A stretch of DNA of 54,352 nt from Acidobacteriaceae bacterium (GTDB lineage: Bacteria; Acidobacteriota; Terriglobia; Terriglobales; Acidobacteriaceae). The DNA lies in assembly GCA_003134655.1 (NCBI GenBank), contig PLBY01000063.1:67757-122108 (forward strand), written 5' to 3'. Below the pieces are notes generated by a model. That model had not been told where the DNA came from. It did not search any database and saw only the letters and a list, made by a program, of their open reading frames with translations. The translations under genes were made by a program, and so were the position numbers. The number at the start of each line of letters is the position of its first letter. Position 1 is the first letter of the stretch. Shown here piece after piece: positions 10,506 to 18,863 of this stretch.

Positions 10506-11153
10506 TTAGTTCTGGAAATCGGCCACGCCGTTCCACACCAGTTGGACGGCAATCGCCAGAATCAGAAAGCCGAAGATCTTGTTAATCGCACCCACCGCGC
10601 TGGGGCCCAGGCGCCTGACCAGCGGCCCTCCAAGGACAAAGAAGAGCGTCACGCTCAGTGCGACAGCCGCGATGCCGATGATCATCCCGAGATACGCCGC
10701 CGCATTGTCCACATGAGCCGCAAGTGCCATGACGACTCCGATTGCGCCCGGTCCCGACATCAGCGGCATGGCCAGCGGAGCCAGGGAAATGTCCTCTTTG
10801 TCCGCAGCCTCGTGGCTTTCTTCCGGCGTAATGCGTGCATGCGAAGTGACCATGCCCCACGCCGTGTTCGCCACGATCAGTCCGCCCGCAATCTTGATCA
10901 CGGGCAGCGAGATGCCGAAGAAATGCAGCACGAAGCGTCCGAAGAAAAGAAAGGTAACCAGGATGACGAACACCCAAATCCCGGTCTTGTAAGCCGTGCG
11001 ACGCCGCTCCTGCGCGCTCCAACTCGAAGTCATGGCGAAGAAAATCGGAATACCACCAAAAGGATCGACGATCGGGAACAGCGCCAGGAAGGTCGCCACT
11101 GCCGAATCCGGCAGGGTTCGCAGGAACTGTCCAAGAGCGTGAGCGGAAGTCAT
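10506..11153 (-). CDS. MarC family integral membrane protein
   Basis: A 215-residue inner-membrane protein with about six hydrophobic segments and the family signatures ALFPIVDPFGGIPIF near the N-terminus and PLAMPLMSGPGAIGVVMA in the middle. MarC/UPF0056 proteins are of unknown transport function; an early link to multiple antibiotic resistance was not upheld. The gene ends six bases after the start of the M28 peptidase 3' region and reads the same way, so the two may be co-transcribed. Confidence 0.9.
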   Translation of the reverse strand: MTSAHALGQFLRTLPDSAVATFLALFPIVDPFGGIPIFFAMTSSWSAQERRRTAYKTGIWVFVILVTFLFFGRFVLHFFGISLPVIKIAGGLIVANTAWGMVTSHARITPEESHEAADKEDISLAPLAMPLMSGPGAIGVVMALAAHVDNAAAYLGMIIGIAAVALSVTLFFVLGGPLVRRLGPSAVGAINKIFGFLILAIAVQLVWNGVADFQN

Positions 11154-11158
11154 AAATC

Positions 11159-13333
11159 TTACTTGTATCCTTCGAGCGCCTTCGCCGCGCGCTCCAGCGC
11201 AGCGGCGAGCGCCACCAGCTGTTGCCGCGCCCGCTCGCTATCGCCCTTGTCGAGCGCCTCGTTCACTCCCGGTATCACCACCGCCGCGTAACCCGTATAT
11301 TCTCCCGGCGCATAAATCACATGGCGAAACCACGGACGATGCGGCAGTCCCTGCGGCAGCAGCAGCGCCCGCTCCGCCCCGCGCAGAGCCTGGTTCATGC
11401 GCGTGGCATCCTGTGGCGGATTCTTCTGCTTCGCCAGGATCTTTACCCCCGCAGCCTCGAAATGCCGCGCCGCGGCGTTCACCGCGTCAAAGTTGAGCAC
11501 GCGCTTGCCGAACTTGTCTTCCGCTCGCCGGTGAGCAGCATCCAAATAAACGGCAATCTCTTTCGCGTATTCCTCGTAGTCGTAGGGCAGCACGTCGACG
11601 CCGGCCATGCGCACCGCTTCCAGCCCAAACACGCGCGCCATCTGCTGTTCGTACACAAAATCAGGGTCGGCGAACTTCTTGAACCAGGCGAAATTGTCGA
11701 ACACGGAATGGTAAACACCGTAAGAACCGCTGGAACTCACATCGCTCGAAGGCACCCCGGAATGCTGCAGGAAAGCAGTGTAATCGGATCCGCTGCCCAA
11801 GTCCCCGACCGGAACTTCGCCCTTCGTTTGCGCCGCGGGAGTACGACGGCTGTCTCCAATGGCCTCCGTGGGAGATTGCGCCGACGCCGCATCCGGCTGC
11901 GCCGCCTTCTGCCACACTTCGTAGACGGTCCCGCCTTTCGGACTCGGCACAACCTTGGTCACATCGCGCAAAAACTGCTTCAGACTCGGCACCGCCGACG
12001 CGCCAAACTTCTGCCCGGAAACGCCCACGTCCATATTGAAATACGCGGCCGCGTTCGCCAGTTCCGCCTCGTGCTGCTCCACCCACTCGGTCGAACCCAT
12101 CAAGCCTTCTTCTTCGCCATCCCAACTGCAGAACACCAGCGTGCGCTTCGGCTTCCAACCCGACTTCAACAAATCGCCGACGCCATGCACCGCTTCGAGC
12201 ATCGCCGCCGTACCGCTGTTGGGATCAACCGCGCCATACACCCACGCATCGCGGTGATTGCCCGCGATCACCCACTCGTCCGGCAACGTACTGCCGTGAA
12301 CGCGGCCGACAACATCCCAGAGCGTGCGAAACTGGAAGTCCTGCTTGAGATGCATCTTCAACTTCGCCGGCCCCGGACCGACGTGATACGTAAACGGCAG
12401 CGCCCCCTGCCACTCGCGCGGCGAGTCCGGCCCGCCGAGGTTTTGCAGCACAGGCCACACATCGTGATACGACAACGGAGTGACCGGAATCTTCGGCATC
12501 TGCGCCGATTGTGGCGGAGCGACGCGCTGGGAATCAGGCAGCGTTGGCACCGAGGCAACCCCAGGCGTGGTCGGATCTCCGGGAAACTCAAACATGTATC
12601 CCACGGACCCGCGCTGCACGCCTGTGTCCGGCCGCCACGGGCCGTCCGGATACTTATCGCCGCGCTTCCAGCCATCATCCGCGGGATCGGAGTAGATGAT
12701 GACGCCCGCCGCGCCATGCTCCTGCGCGACGAACACTTTCACTCCACGAAAATTTTGTCCGTATCGCACCACCACGATCTTGCCGCGCACGTCGACCTTC
12801 AGCTTGTCGAGTTTCTCGAAGTCTTCAGGCGTGCCGTAGTTGGCGTAGACCACGTCGGCCTCTACGTCGCCTGAAGGAGACATGCCGTTGAATGGCATTA
12901 CCACACGGGGATCGTCTTGAAACGGATCGTTGTCGACATGCTCACGCGTCGGCCCGTGCATTGCGATTCCGGCAGGTGCGGTCAGATCCACGCTGATTTC
13001 GGCGGGATAGTTGATCCAGACTTTGTACTCGACGATCTCGGTATCGAGCCCGGCGTCTCGGAACTTCTGCGCGACATAGTCCGCGGTAGCTTTATCTTCG
13101 ATGGTCCCCGCCATGTGCGGCGCCTGGGTAAGAATGCGCAGATGCTCTTCCGCCAGCTTAGAGTCGGGCACAGCAAGGAAGCGCGCTTCCGCCGCCGCCT
13201 CAGCGGCCCCGTCGCGAAAGCCGAAGATGGTTGAAGTCGAAGTGGAGGATGCAGCCGCGTTCCCTGTGGAGGACGTCGATGAACCGGAGAACAAAATGGC
13301 AGACGAAAGAAGTGCTGTTGAGAAGAATTTCAT
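11159..13333 (-). CDS. M28 family peptidase, glutamate carboxypeptidase II-like
   Basis: A 724-residue secreted metallopeptidase. Signal peptide at about 1-25, protease-associated (PA) domain at about 155-330, M28 catalytic domain at about 335-590, and a C-terminal transferrin-receptor-like dimerisation domain. The dinuclear zinc ligands are visible: H360 and D370 (GNHRDAW..DPNSG), E407/E408 (DGEEEG), D435, and the His of YHSVFDNF. It is close in layout to human GCPII/PSMA and probably trims acidic or other peptides outside the cytoplasm. ATG 13333 was chosen at the signal peptide because the frame stays open upstream without coding character. Confidence 0.92.
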   Translation of the reverse strand: MKFFSTALLSSAILFSGSSTSSTGNAAASSTSTSTIFGFRDGAAEAAAEARFLAVPDSKLAEEHLRILTQAPHMAGTIEDKATADYVAQKFRDAGLDTEIVEYKVWINYPAEISVDLTAPAGIAMHGPTREHVDNDPFQDDPRVVMPFNGMSPSGDVEADVVYANYGTPEDFEKLDKLKVDVRGKIVVVRYGQNFRGVKVFVAQEHGAAGVIIYSDPADDGWKRGDKYPDGPWRPDTGVQRGSVGYMFEFPGDPTTPGVASVPTLPDSQRVAPPQSAQMPKIPVTPLSYHDVWPVLQNLGGPDSPREWQGALPFTYHVGPGPAKLKMHLKQDFQFRTLWDVVGRVHGSTLPDEWVIAGNHRDAWVYGAVDPNSGTAAMLEAVHGVGDLLKSGWKPKRTLVFCSWDGEEEGLMGSTEWVEQHEAELANAAAYFNMDVGVSGQKFGASAVPSLKQFLRDVTKVVPSPKGGTVYEVWQKAAQPDAASAQSPTEAIGDSRRTPAAQTKGEVPVGDLGSGSDYTAFLQHSGVPSSDVSSSGSYGVYHSVFDNFAWFKKFADPDFVYEQQMARVFGLEAVRMAGVDVLPYDYEEYAKEIAVYLDAAHRRAEDKFGKRVLNFDAVNAAARHFEAAGVKILAKQKNPPQDATRMNQALRGAERALLLPQGLPHRPWFRHVIYAPGEYTGYAAVVIPGVNEALDKGDSERARQQLVALAAALERAAKALEGYK

Positions 13334-13527
13334 GGGCTCCGAGGTGAAAGCTAGTAAGGTAGCACAGGTATAATCAGGTCCGACAGCCGGGAGCTTTATG
13401 AAGCGCGCATTCAGACCCTTGAAAATCAAGCCGGCGAAGGTCGGTAGTGGATATAGCGACGTAAGCCAGAAGCACGACCTGTACCTGGCAGGCGTTTTGC
13501 CGAAGAAGCGAAGACCTCGTCGAGCAA

Positions 13528-14781
13528 CTACCTTACCTGCCCGGTCCCGATAACTTCGTATTTTGATGACGTCAACTCCGCGAGCGCGAATGGCCCGCGG
13601 CAGTGGAGTTTCTGCGTACTGATGCCCATCTCGGCACCGAAGCCGAATTCCGCTCCGTCGGTGAAGCGGGTCGATGCGTTCCAATACACCGCAGCCGAAT
13701 CCACACTGCGCAGGAATTTGCGGGCGTTTGCCTCGTCATGAGTGACAATGGAATCGCTGTGCTTGGTGGAGTAGCGGTTGATATGCGCGACGGCATCGTC
13801 GACGTTGGCAACCACAGCCACGGCCATACATAGCCGCAAATACTCCTCATACCAGTCCTGTTCGGCTGCGGGACCAACGTGCAAACCGGCGGCCAGCGTA
13901 CGGACCTTGCCGTCGCCGCGCACCTCCACTCCGGCGTCGATCAACTTCTTCACAATGCGAGGCACGTATTCGGCAGCGACGCGCTCATGCACCAGCAACT
14001 TCTCTGCGGCATTGCACACCGACGGACGCTGCGTCTTCGCGTTGATGACAATCCGGTCTGCCATCTCGAAATCAGCCGATTCGTCTACGAAGATATGGCA
14101 GTTCCCCGCTCCGGTCTCGATCACCGGCACCGCTGAATTCTCGGTAACGAACGTGATGAGCCCTGCGCCGCCGCGTGGAATGATGACGTCGACCAGCCCG
14201 CGTGCTTTGATCAACTCGTGCACCGACTGCCGCGTGCTCGAATCCAGCAGTTCGATCGCGCCTTCGGGCACGCCAGAAACCGCGGTCATAATCTCGACCA
14301 GGCGCTGGTTGCTCTGCGTCGCCTCTTTGCCGCCCCGGAGCACGATGGCATTGCCGGTCTTCAGCGCCAGCACCGCGGTATCGACCGTCACGTTGGGGCG
14401 CGATTCGTAGATGATTCCCACCACGCCCAGCGGCACGCGCACCTTGCGGATGCGCAGGCCGTTCGTCTTTGTCCATTCCGCCAGGGTTTCGCCGACGGGA
14501 TCCGGCAGAGCCGCAACTTCGCGTACGCCACGCGCCATGTCCTGGATACGCGATGCAGTCAGCAGCAGGCGGTCGCGCAGAGCGCCTTCCAGCCCGGAAT
14601 TCTCCACATCTTCGCGGTTCGCAGCCAGGATGCTCTTCTCGTTCGCCTCTATTGCGTCGGCAATCGCCCGCAGCAGCGCGTTCTTTTCTGCGGTGGACAA
14701 TAGCGCGAGTTTGGCCGAAGCCGTGCGGGCGCGCAGCAGCTTCTCCTGCGTTGAAACGGCGGTAGTGAGAGTGGCAGCCAT
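13528..14781 (-). CDS. proA: Gamma-glutamyl phosphate reductase ProA
   Basis: A 417-residue NADPH-dependent enzyme that reduces glutamyl-5-phosphate to the semialdehyde in proline synthesis. The aldehyde-dehydrogenase-type catalytic Cys is C256 in QRPSVCNAAE, and the cofactor and substrate regions LGVVGIIYESRPN and NAIVLRGGKEA are present. Length is normal. It starts ten bases downstream of the proB stop, which gives a proB-proA operon in pathway order. Confidence 0.97.
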   Translation of the reverse strand: MAATLTTAVSTQEKLLRARTASAKLALLSTAEKNALLRAIADAIEANEKSILAANREDVENSGLEGALRDRLLLTASRIQDMARGVREVAALPDPVGETLAEWTKTNGLRIRKVRVPLGVVGIIYESRPNVTVDTAVLALKTGNAIVLRGGKEATQSNQRLVEIMTAVSGVPEGAIELLDSSTRQSVHELIKARGLVDVIIPRGGAGLITFVTENSAVPVIETGAGNCHIFVDESADFEMADRIVINAKTQRPSVCNAAEKLLVHERVAAEYVPRIVKKLIDAGVEVRGDGKVRTLAAGLHVGPAAEQDWYEEYLRLCMAVAVVANVDDAVAHINRYSTKHSDSIVTHDEANARKFLRSVDSAAVYWNASTRFTDGAEFGFGAEMGISTQKLHCRGPFALAELTSSKYEVIGTGQVR

Positions 14782-14791
14782 TGATCTTTAA

Positions 14792-15571
14792 TTATCTGTC
14801 TTTCTGCGGCGGGAAATAGGTTCCGATTTTGCGTTCCATGCCCAGCGTGATCGCTTTGGGATGCCGTCCATTCACGATGGAGACGTGGACTCCGCCTTCG
14901 CTGGCCAGTTTCGCGGCGCGCAGTTTCGAAATCATGCCACCGCGTCCCTGCGCGCTTTTGCCGTTGCATTGCGCTTCAATCGCGGGCGTGAGTTTCCGAA
15001 TCACGCGCTGGATCTTCGGCTTCTTGCGGCCATTGGGAACCAGGAATCCGTCGACGTTGGTCAGCAGCAGCAGCCAGTCCGCTTTCACGGCCGTGGCCAG
15101 CAACGAACTCAACTCGTCGTTGTCGCCAAATGCGCCCTCCAACTCGCGCACGGAAACGCTGTCATTCTCGTTCACGATGGGCACCACACCCAAAGCCAGC
15201 AACTCCGCTAGCGCGTTCTGCAGGTTGCGGTAGCGCACTGGAGAAGTAAAGTCATCGCTCGAGAGCAACAACTGCGCGACCACCTTCTTCCCAAAGAAAA
15301 GGCGCTCGTAGGTATGCATCAGCTTGCTCTGCCCGACGGCGGCGCAGGCCTGCATGCGCGGCACATCGTTAGGTCGCTTCTGCAGATCGAGGCCTGACAT
15401 GCCCGCGGCGATCGCACCCGAAGTCACGATCAGGTATTCGTTCTTCGAAAGATCGAACTGGTCGACCATGCCGCGCAGCAGGTTGATGTCAATCTGCCCA
15501 CCGGGTGCGATAAGGCTGGTACCGACTTTGATAACCACTCGCATAGTTTTTGTAGGGCTGCGGCCGGGCAT
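14792..15571 (-). CDS. proB: Glutamate 5-kinase ProB, short form without PUA domain
   Basis: A 259-residue amino-acid kinase that phosphorylates glutamate as the first step of proline synthesis. Motifs are VIKVGTSLI at the N-terminus, VTSGAIAAGM, NENDSV, GDNDELSSLLA and GRGGMISKL. The E. coli enzyme has about 367 residues with a C-terminal PUA domain; this one stops after the kinase domain. Two starts are possible: 15571 (used here) or an internal ATG at 15544 giving MRVVIKVGTS. Neither has a strong Shine-Dalgarno. It is followed closely by proA. Confidence 0.95.
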   Translation of the reverse strand: MPGRSPTKTMRVVIKVGTSLIAPGGQIDINLLRGMVDQFDLSKNEYLIVTSGAIAAGMSGLDLQKRPNDVPRMQACAAVGQSKLMHTYERLFFGKKVVAQLLLSSDDFTSPVRYRNLQNALAELLALGVVPIVNENDSVSVRELEGAFGDNDELSSLLATAVKADWLLLLTNVDGFLVPNGRKKPKIQRVIRKLTPAIEAQCNGKSAQGRGGMISKLRAAKLASEGGVHVSIVNGRHPKAITLGMERKIGTYFPPQKDR

Positions 15572-15765
15572 TTCACTTTTCTTTCGCTGCCAAGAACTCC
15601 AGCCTGGAGAACCCGGCGGGCAAATCCTACCGACCCAGCGGGGAGGGACAACATCTCTATCCTGCCGTTAGAATGTCTTTCTGGCAAGGTGAAAAATCTT
15701 GCTACATTGCGGGCACGGAGAGCGCGGTTTCACGCAAAATCGTGCAGGTGCTCGCCGAGGTTCAA

Positions 15766-16242
15766 ATGAAGGCAATTCTCCCAACAGCAATTGCTTTGGC
15801 ATGTCTGGCAACTCCCGGACAAGTCAGGTCCGAGACCAAACATGTCATTCTGCCAAACCCCAAGTTAGTACGGTGCGTGTCGCTGGCTTGTTCGCAACTA
15901 TGGCAAGACAAGGCTCCCGAGGCGAATGACATATATCCGCAAGCCGTGACGGTCGAACTTCCCGACAATACGCCTTGCGCCCTCGCAGTGACGGCGCAGT
16001 ACGACAAGTCGGTATCGCTCGATGACTTGAAAGCGGCGATCGATGCGCGCTATGGCAAATGGGCCGGCGTCACTAACGACACCTCGCCGGTGAAGTCATG
16101 GCGAGTGGAGCCTGAGAGATTCACGATACGATTGCGCAATATAACGGAGCAAGATGCGAAGCTGTCGGACAACAAGTTCGAGGTGGGAACGAAAACGGTG
16201 GTTTATACATCGTTCCAGCCTACGAAGTGCGATTCCGAATAG
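15766..16242 (+). CDS. Small secreted protein, unknown function
   Basis: A 158-residue protein with a signal peptide (about 1-21, ending QVRSE) and three Cys in the mature part after the pair CVSLAC. I do not recognise the family. The start at 15766 has GAGG six bases upstream and begins the signal peptide; an open frame runs back to 15673. It is divergent from proBA and lies 20 bases before the methyltransferase gene. Confidence 0.6.
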   Translation: MKAILPTAIALACLATPGQVRSETKHVILPNPKLVRCVSLACSQLWQDKAPEANDIYPQAVTVELPDNTPCALAVTAQYDKSVSLDDLKAAIDARYGKWAGVTNDTSPVKSWRVEPERFTIRLRNITEQDAKLSDNKFEVGTKTVVYTSFQPTKCDSE

Positions 16243-16262
16243 AACTCTGATCTTCGAAATTT

Positions 16263-17027
16263 ATGCCTGCATCCAACGCCACCAGCCGCTTTTCCGGCCG
16301 CGTAGAAAACTACATACGTTATCGCCCTGGGTATCCTCCAGAGGCTCTACAGGTCCTGCAGAACGAGTGTGGACTGGCGCCGAACCACGTCGTTGCCGAC
16401 ATCGCCTCCGGCACGGGCATCTGGACTCGCATGATCCTGGAAAATGGCAACCCCGTCGTTGGAGTCGAACCCAACACTGAGATGCGCGAGGCCGGCGAGC
16501 GCTTGTTGGCGTCGTTTCCCAACTTCACGAGCAGGGGCGGGACGGCAGAAGAAACCACGCTCGCCGACGCTAGCATTGGTTTCGTCACCGCGGCCCAGGC
16601 CGCGCACTGGTTCGATCGCGACCGCTCCCGGCGTGAGTTCGTGCGCATTCTGAGGCCCGATGGATGGCTCGTGCTTCTGTGGAACGAGCGCCTCACCGAT
16701 TCGACTCCATTCCTCCGCGACTATGAGCAACTCCTGCTGACTTACGGCACCGACTACGAAGACGTGCGGCATGAGAAGACCACCGACGCGGTCAACGAAT
16801 TCTTCGACCCGGCGCCGTTCCAAGCGCGCGTGTTCGAGATGCAGCAGGAGTTCGACTACTCCGGAATCGAAGGCCGTCTGCTGTCGTCGTCGTATGCGCC
16901 GGGCCTTGGACATCCGAAGTACGAGCCCATGCTGCAGGAGTTGCGGCGCATCTTCAACACCCACGCCGTCGCCGGACGCGCGACCTTCGACTACAAAACG
17001 CGAGTCTATTTTGGACGATTGAAGTAA
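16263..17027 (+). CDS. Class I SAM-dependent methyltransferase
   Basis: A 254-residue protein of the UbiE/Trans-aconitate-methyltransferase type. SAM motif I is VVADIASGTGIWT (about 43-55), the acidic residue after strand 2 is in VVGVEPN, and motif IV lies around GFVTAAQAAHWFD. The opening FSGRVENYIRYRPGYP is typical of a subgroup of small-molecule methyltransferases. The decarboxylase gene follows 19 bases later, so the two are probably co-transcribed. Substrate unknown. Confidence 0.85.
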   Translation: MPASNATSRFSGRVENYIRYRPGYPPEALQVLQNECGLAPNHVVADIASGTGIWTRMILENGNPVVGVEPNTEMREAGERLLASFPNFTSRGGTAEETTLADASIGFVTAAQAAHWFDRDRSRREFVRILRPDGWLVLLWNERLTDSTPFLRDYEQLLLTYGTDYEDVRHEKTTDAVNEFFDPAPFQARVFEMQQEFDYSGIEGRLLSSSYAPGLGHPKYEPMLQELRRIFNTHAVAGRATFDYKTRVYFGRLK

Positions 17028-17046
17028 TGGGACCCAGGAGAACCTA

Positions 17047-18492
17047 GTGTCCGACGAAAAATCCTTTCACATGACGCCCGACGAATTCCGGCGCCACGGC
17101 CACGCCGTGATCGACTGGATCGCCGACTACCATTCGCGCATCGAATCGTTTCCCGTGCTCTCTCAGGTGAAGCCCGGCGAGATCCGCGCTGCGCTTCCAG
17201 TGAATCCTCCGGCGCAGGGCGAGCCGTTCGATGCTCTGCTGAAAGATGTCGAGAGGCTGATCCTGCCCGGCGTCACGCACTGGCAGTCGCCGAATTTCTT
17301 CGCGTACTTCCCCTGCAACGCGTCCGGACCCGGGATCCTCGGCGATCTTCTTTCCTCCGGCCTCGGCGTTCAAGGAATGCTGTGGTCCACCAGCCCAGCT
17401 TGCACCGAACTCGAAACGCATGTGATGGACTGGCTTGTGGCCATGCTCGGCTTGCCCGAGAAGTTCCTGTCCTCGAGTACTGGCGGCGGCGTCATTCAGG
17501 ACACCGCCTCGAGCGCGGCACTCTGCGCCCTGCTGGCCGGAAGGGAGCGTGCCACCAACTATGTGAGCAACAAAAAAGGATGCGACGGCCGCCTCGTCGC
17601 TTACGCGTCGACGCAAACACATTCCTCGCTGCAAAAGGCGGCAATGATCGCCGGTATTGGGGCGGACAATTTGCGCCTGATCGAAGTCGACCAGAATCTC
17701 GCCATGCGGCCAGACGTCCTGGCAAAACAAATTGACACCGACCGCCGCGCCGGGCTTACCCCGTTCTTCGTCTGCGCCACGATCGGCACGACTTCGTCCA
17801 ACGCGATGGATCCCATCGCCGCAATTGCCGAAGTCTGTCGCCAGCACAGCCTGTGGCTGCACGTCGACGCCGCCATGTCAGGCACGGCGATGCTCTGCCC
17901 TGAATTCCGTCACCTGCAGAATGGAGTCGAACTGGCCGATAGTTACAACTTCAATCCCCATAAATGGATGTTCACCAACTTCGACTGCAACTGCTTCTGG
18001 GTCGCCGACCGCAAGGCGCTGATTCAGACGCTGAGCATTCTGCCGGAATACTTGCGCAATCAGGCTACCGAGTCGGGCGCAGTCATCGACTACCGCGACT
18101 GGCACATCCAACTCGGACGCCGCTTCCGCTCGTTGAAGCTGTGGTTTGTGATCCGCCACTACGGCATCGAGGGTTTGCAGCACCACATTCGGCAGCATGT
18201 GAAGCTGGCGCAGCATTTCGCTGAGTGGGTGCGCAACGACCACTGCTTCGAACTGGCCGCTCCTGCGCCGCTAAATCTGGTTTGCTTCCGGCACAAGGCC
18301 GGGGACGCGGCCAATCAGACGATCATGGATCGCCTAAATCGCAGCGGCGACTTGTTCCTCACCCACACCAAGCTGCATGGAAAGCTGACGCTACGTCTCA
18401 GCGTAGGACAAACCCACACCCAAGCGCGCCATGTGGAAAATGCTTGGAAGCGGATTCGAGAGGAAGCGAGAGAGTTCGCAACGGCAGGATAA
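17047..18492 (+). CDS. PLP-dependent group II amino-acid decarboxylase (aromatic type)
   Basis: A 481-residue enzyme of the aromatic-L-amino-acid decarboxylase family. The PLP Lys is K306 in NFNPHKWMFTNFDC, the cofactor-binding Asp is in LHVDAAMSG, and the substrate region HWQSPNFFAYFP matches the family. The GTG start has AGGAG eight bases upstream. Likely substrates are tyrosine, DOPA, tryptophan or phenylalanine, giving an amine and CO2; the sequence does not decide. A methyltransferase gene just upstream could act on the product, but that is speculation. Confidence 0.9.
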   Translation: MSDEKSFHMTPDEFRRHGHAVIDWIADYHSRIESFPVLSQVKPGEIRAALPVNPPAQGEPFDALLKDVERLILPGVTHWQSPNFFAYFPCNASGPGILGDLLSSGLGVQGMLWSTSPACTELETHVMDWLVAMLGLPEKFLSSSTGGGVIQDTASSAALCALLAGRERATNYVSNKKGCDGRLVAYASTQTHSSLQKAAMIAGIGADNLRLIEVDQNLAMRPDVLAKQIDTDRRAGLTPFFVCATIGTTSSNAMDPIAAIAEVCRQHSLWLHVDAAMSGTAMLCPEFRHLQNGVELADSYNFNPHKWMFTNFDCNCFWVADRKALIQTLSILPEYLRNQATESGAVIDYRDWHIQLGRRFRSLKLWFVIRHYGIEGLQHHIRQHVKLAQHFAEWVRNDHCFELAAPAPLNLVCFRHKAGDAANQTIMDRLNRSGDLFLTHTKLHGKLTLRLSVGQTHTQARHVENAWKRIREEAREFATAG

Positions 18493-18499
18493 TTTTTCC

Positions 18500-18695
18500 C
18501 TACGCCCGCACCTGATCCAACACTTCGCGCACCTTCCCGGCCAACGCTGAGGGAGTAAACGGCTTCGCGAGAAAGGCAATCCCGGCGTCGAGAACGCCCT
18601 GGTGCCCGATGCCGCTGTCAGTGTAGCCGGACATGAACAGGACCTTGATTTGCGGGCGAAGGTTCTGCATCCGCCGTGCCAGGTCGGGCCCCCTC
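18500..18695 (-). pseudogene. C-terminal fragment of a response-regulator receiver domain
   Basis: A frame too short for normal gene calling encodes about 64 residues including IKVLFMSGYTDSGIG and AFLAKPFTPSALAGKVREVL, ending at TAG (18500-18502). This is the last half of a receiver domain, with the conserved SGYTD turn and the KPF motif, of the kind found at the end of hybrid sensor kinases. The phosphoacceptor Asp half and any kinase are missing, and the frame loses similarity upstream of about 18695. It is a gene remnant. Confidence 0.75.
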
Positions 18696-18863
18696 GAATG
18701 AGCCTAGAAATCAATTCACCCCATGGCTGACTTACCCCCACCGATGCGTCACCCGAATGAGATTTTTGTGATTGTCGACCCCTTCCGTTCAGGTTAGTAT
18801 CGATGCGTTCGTTCCCCCCGTTTTCACTCCCTCGAAACCGTTGTGTCCCACAGGAGTTCGTCC

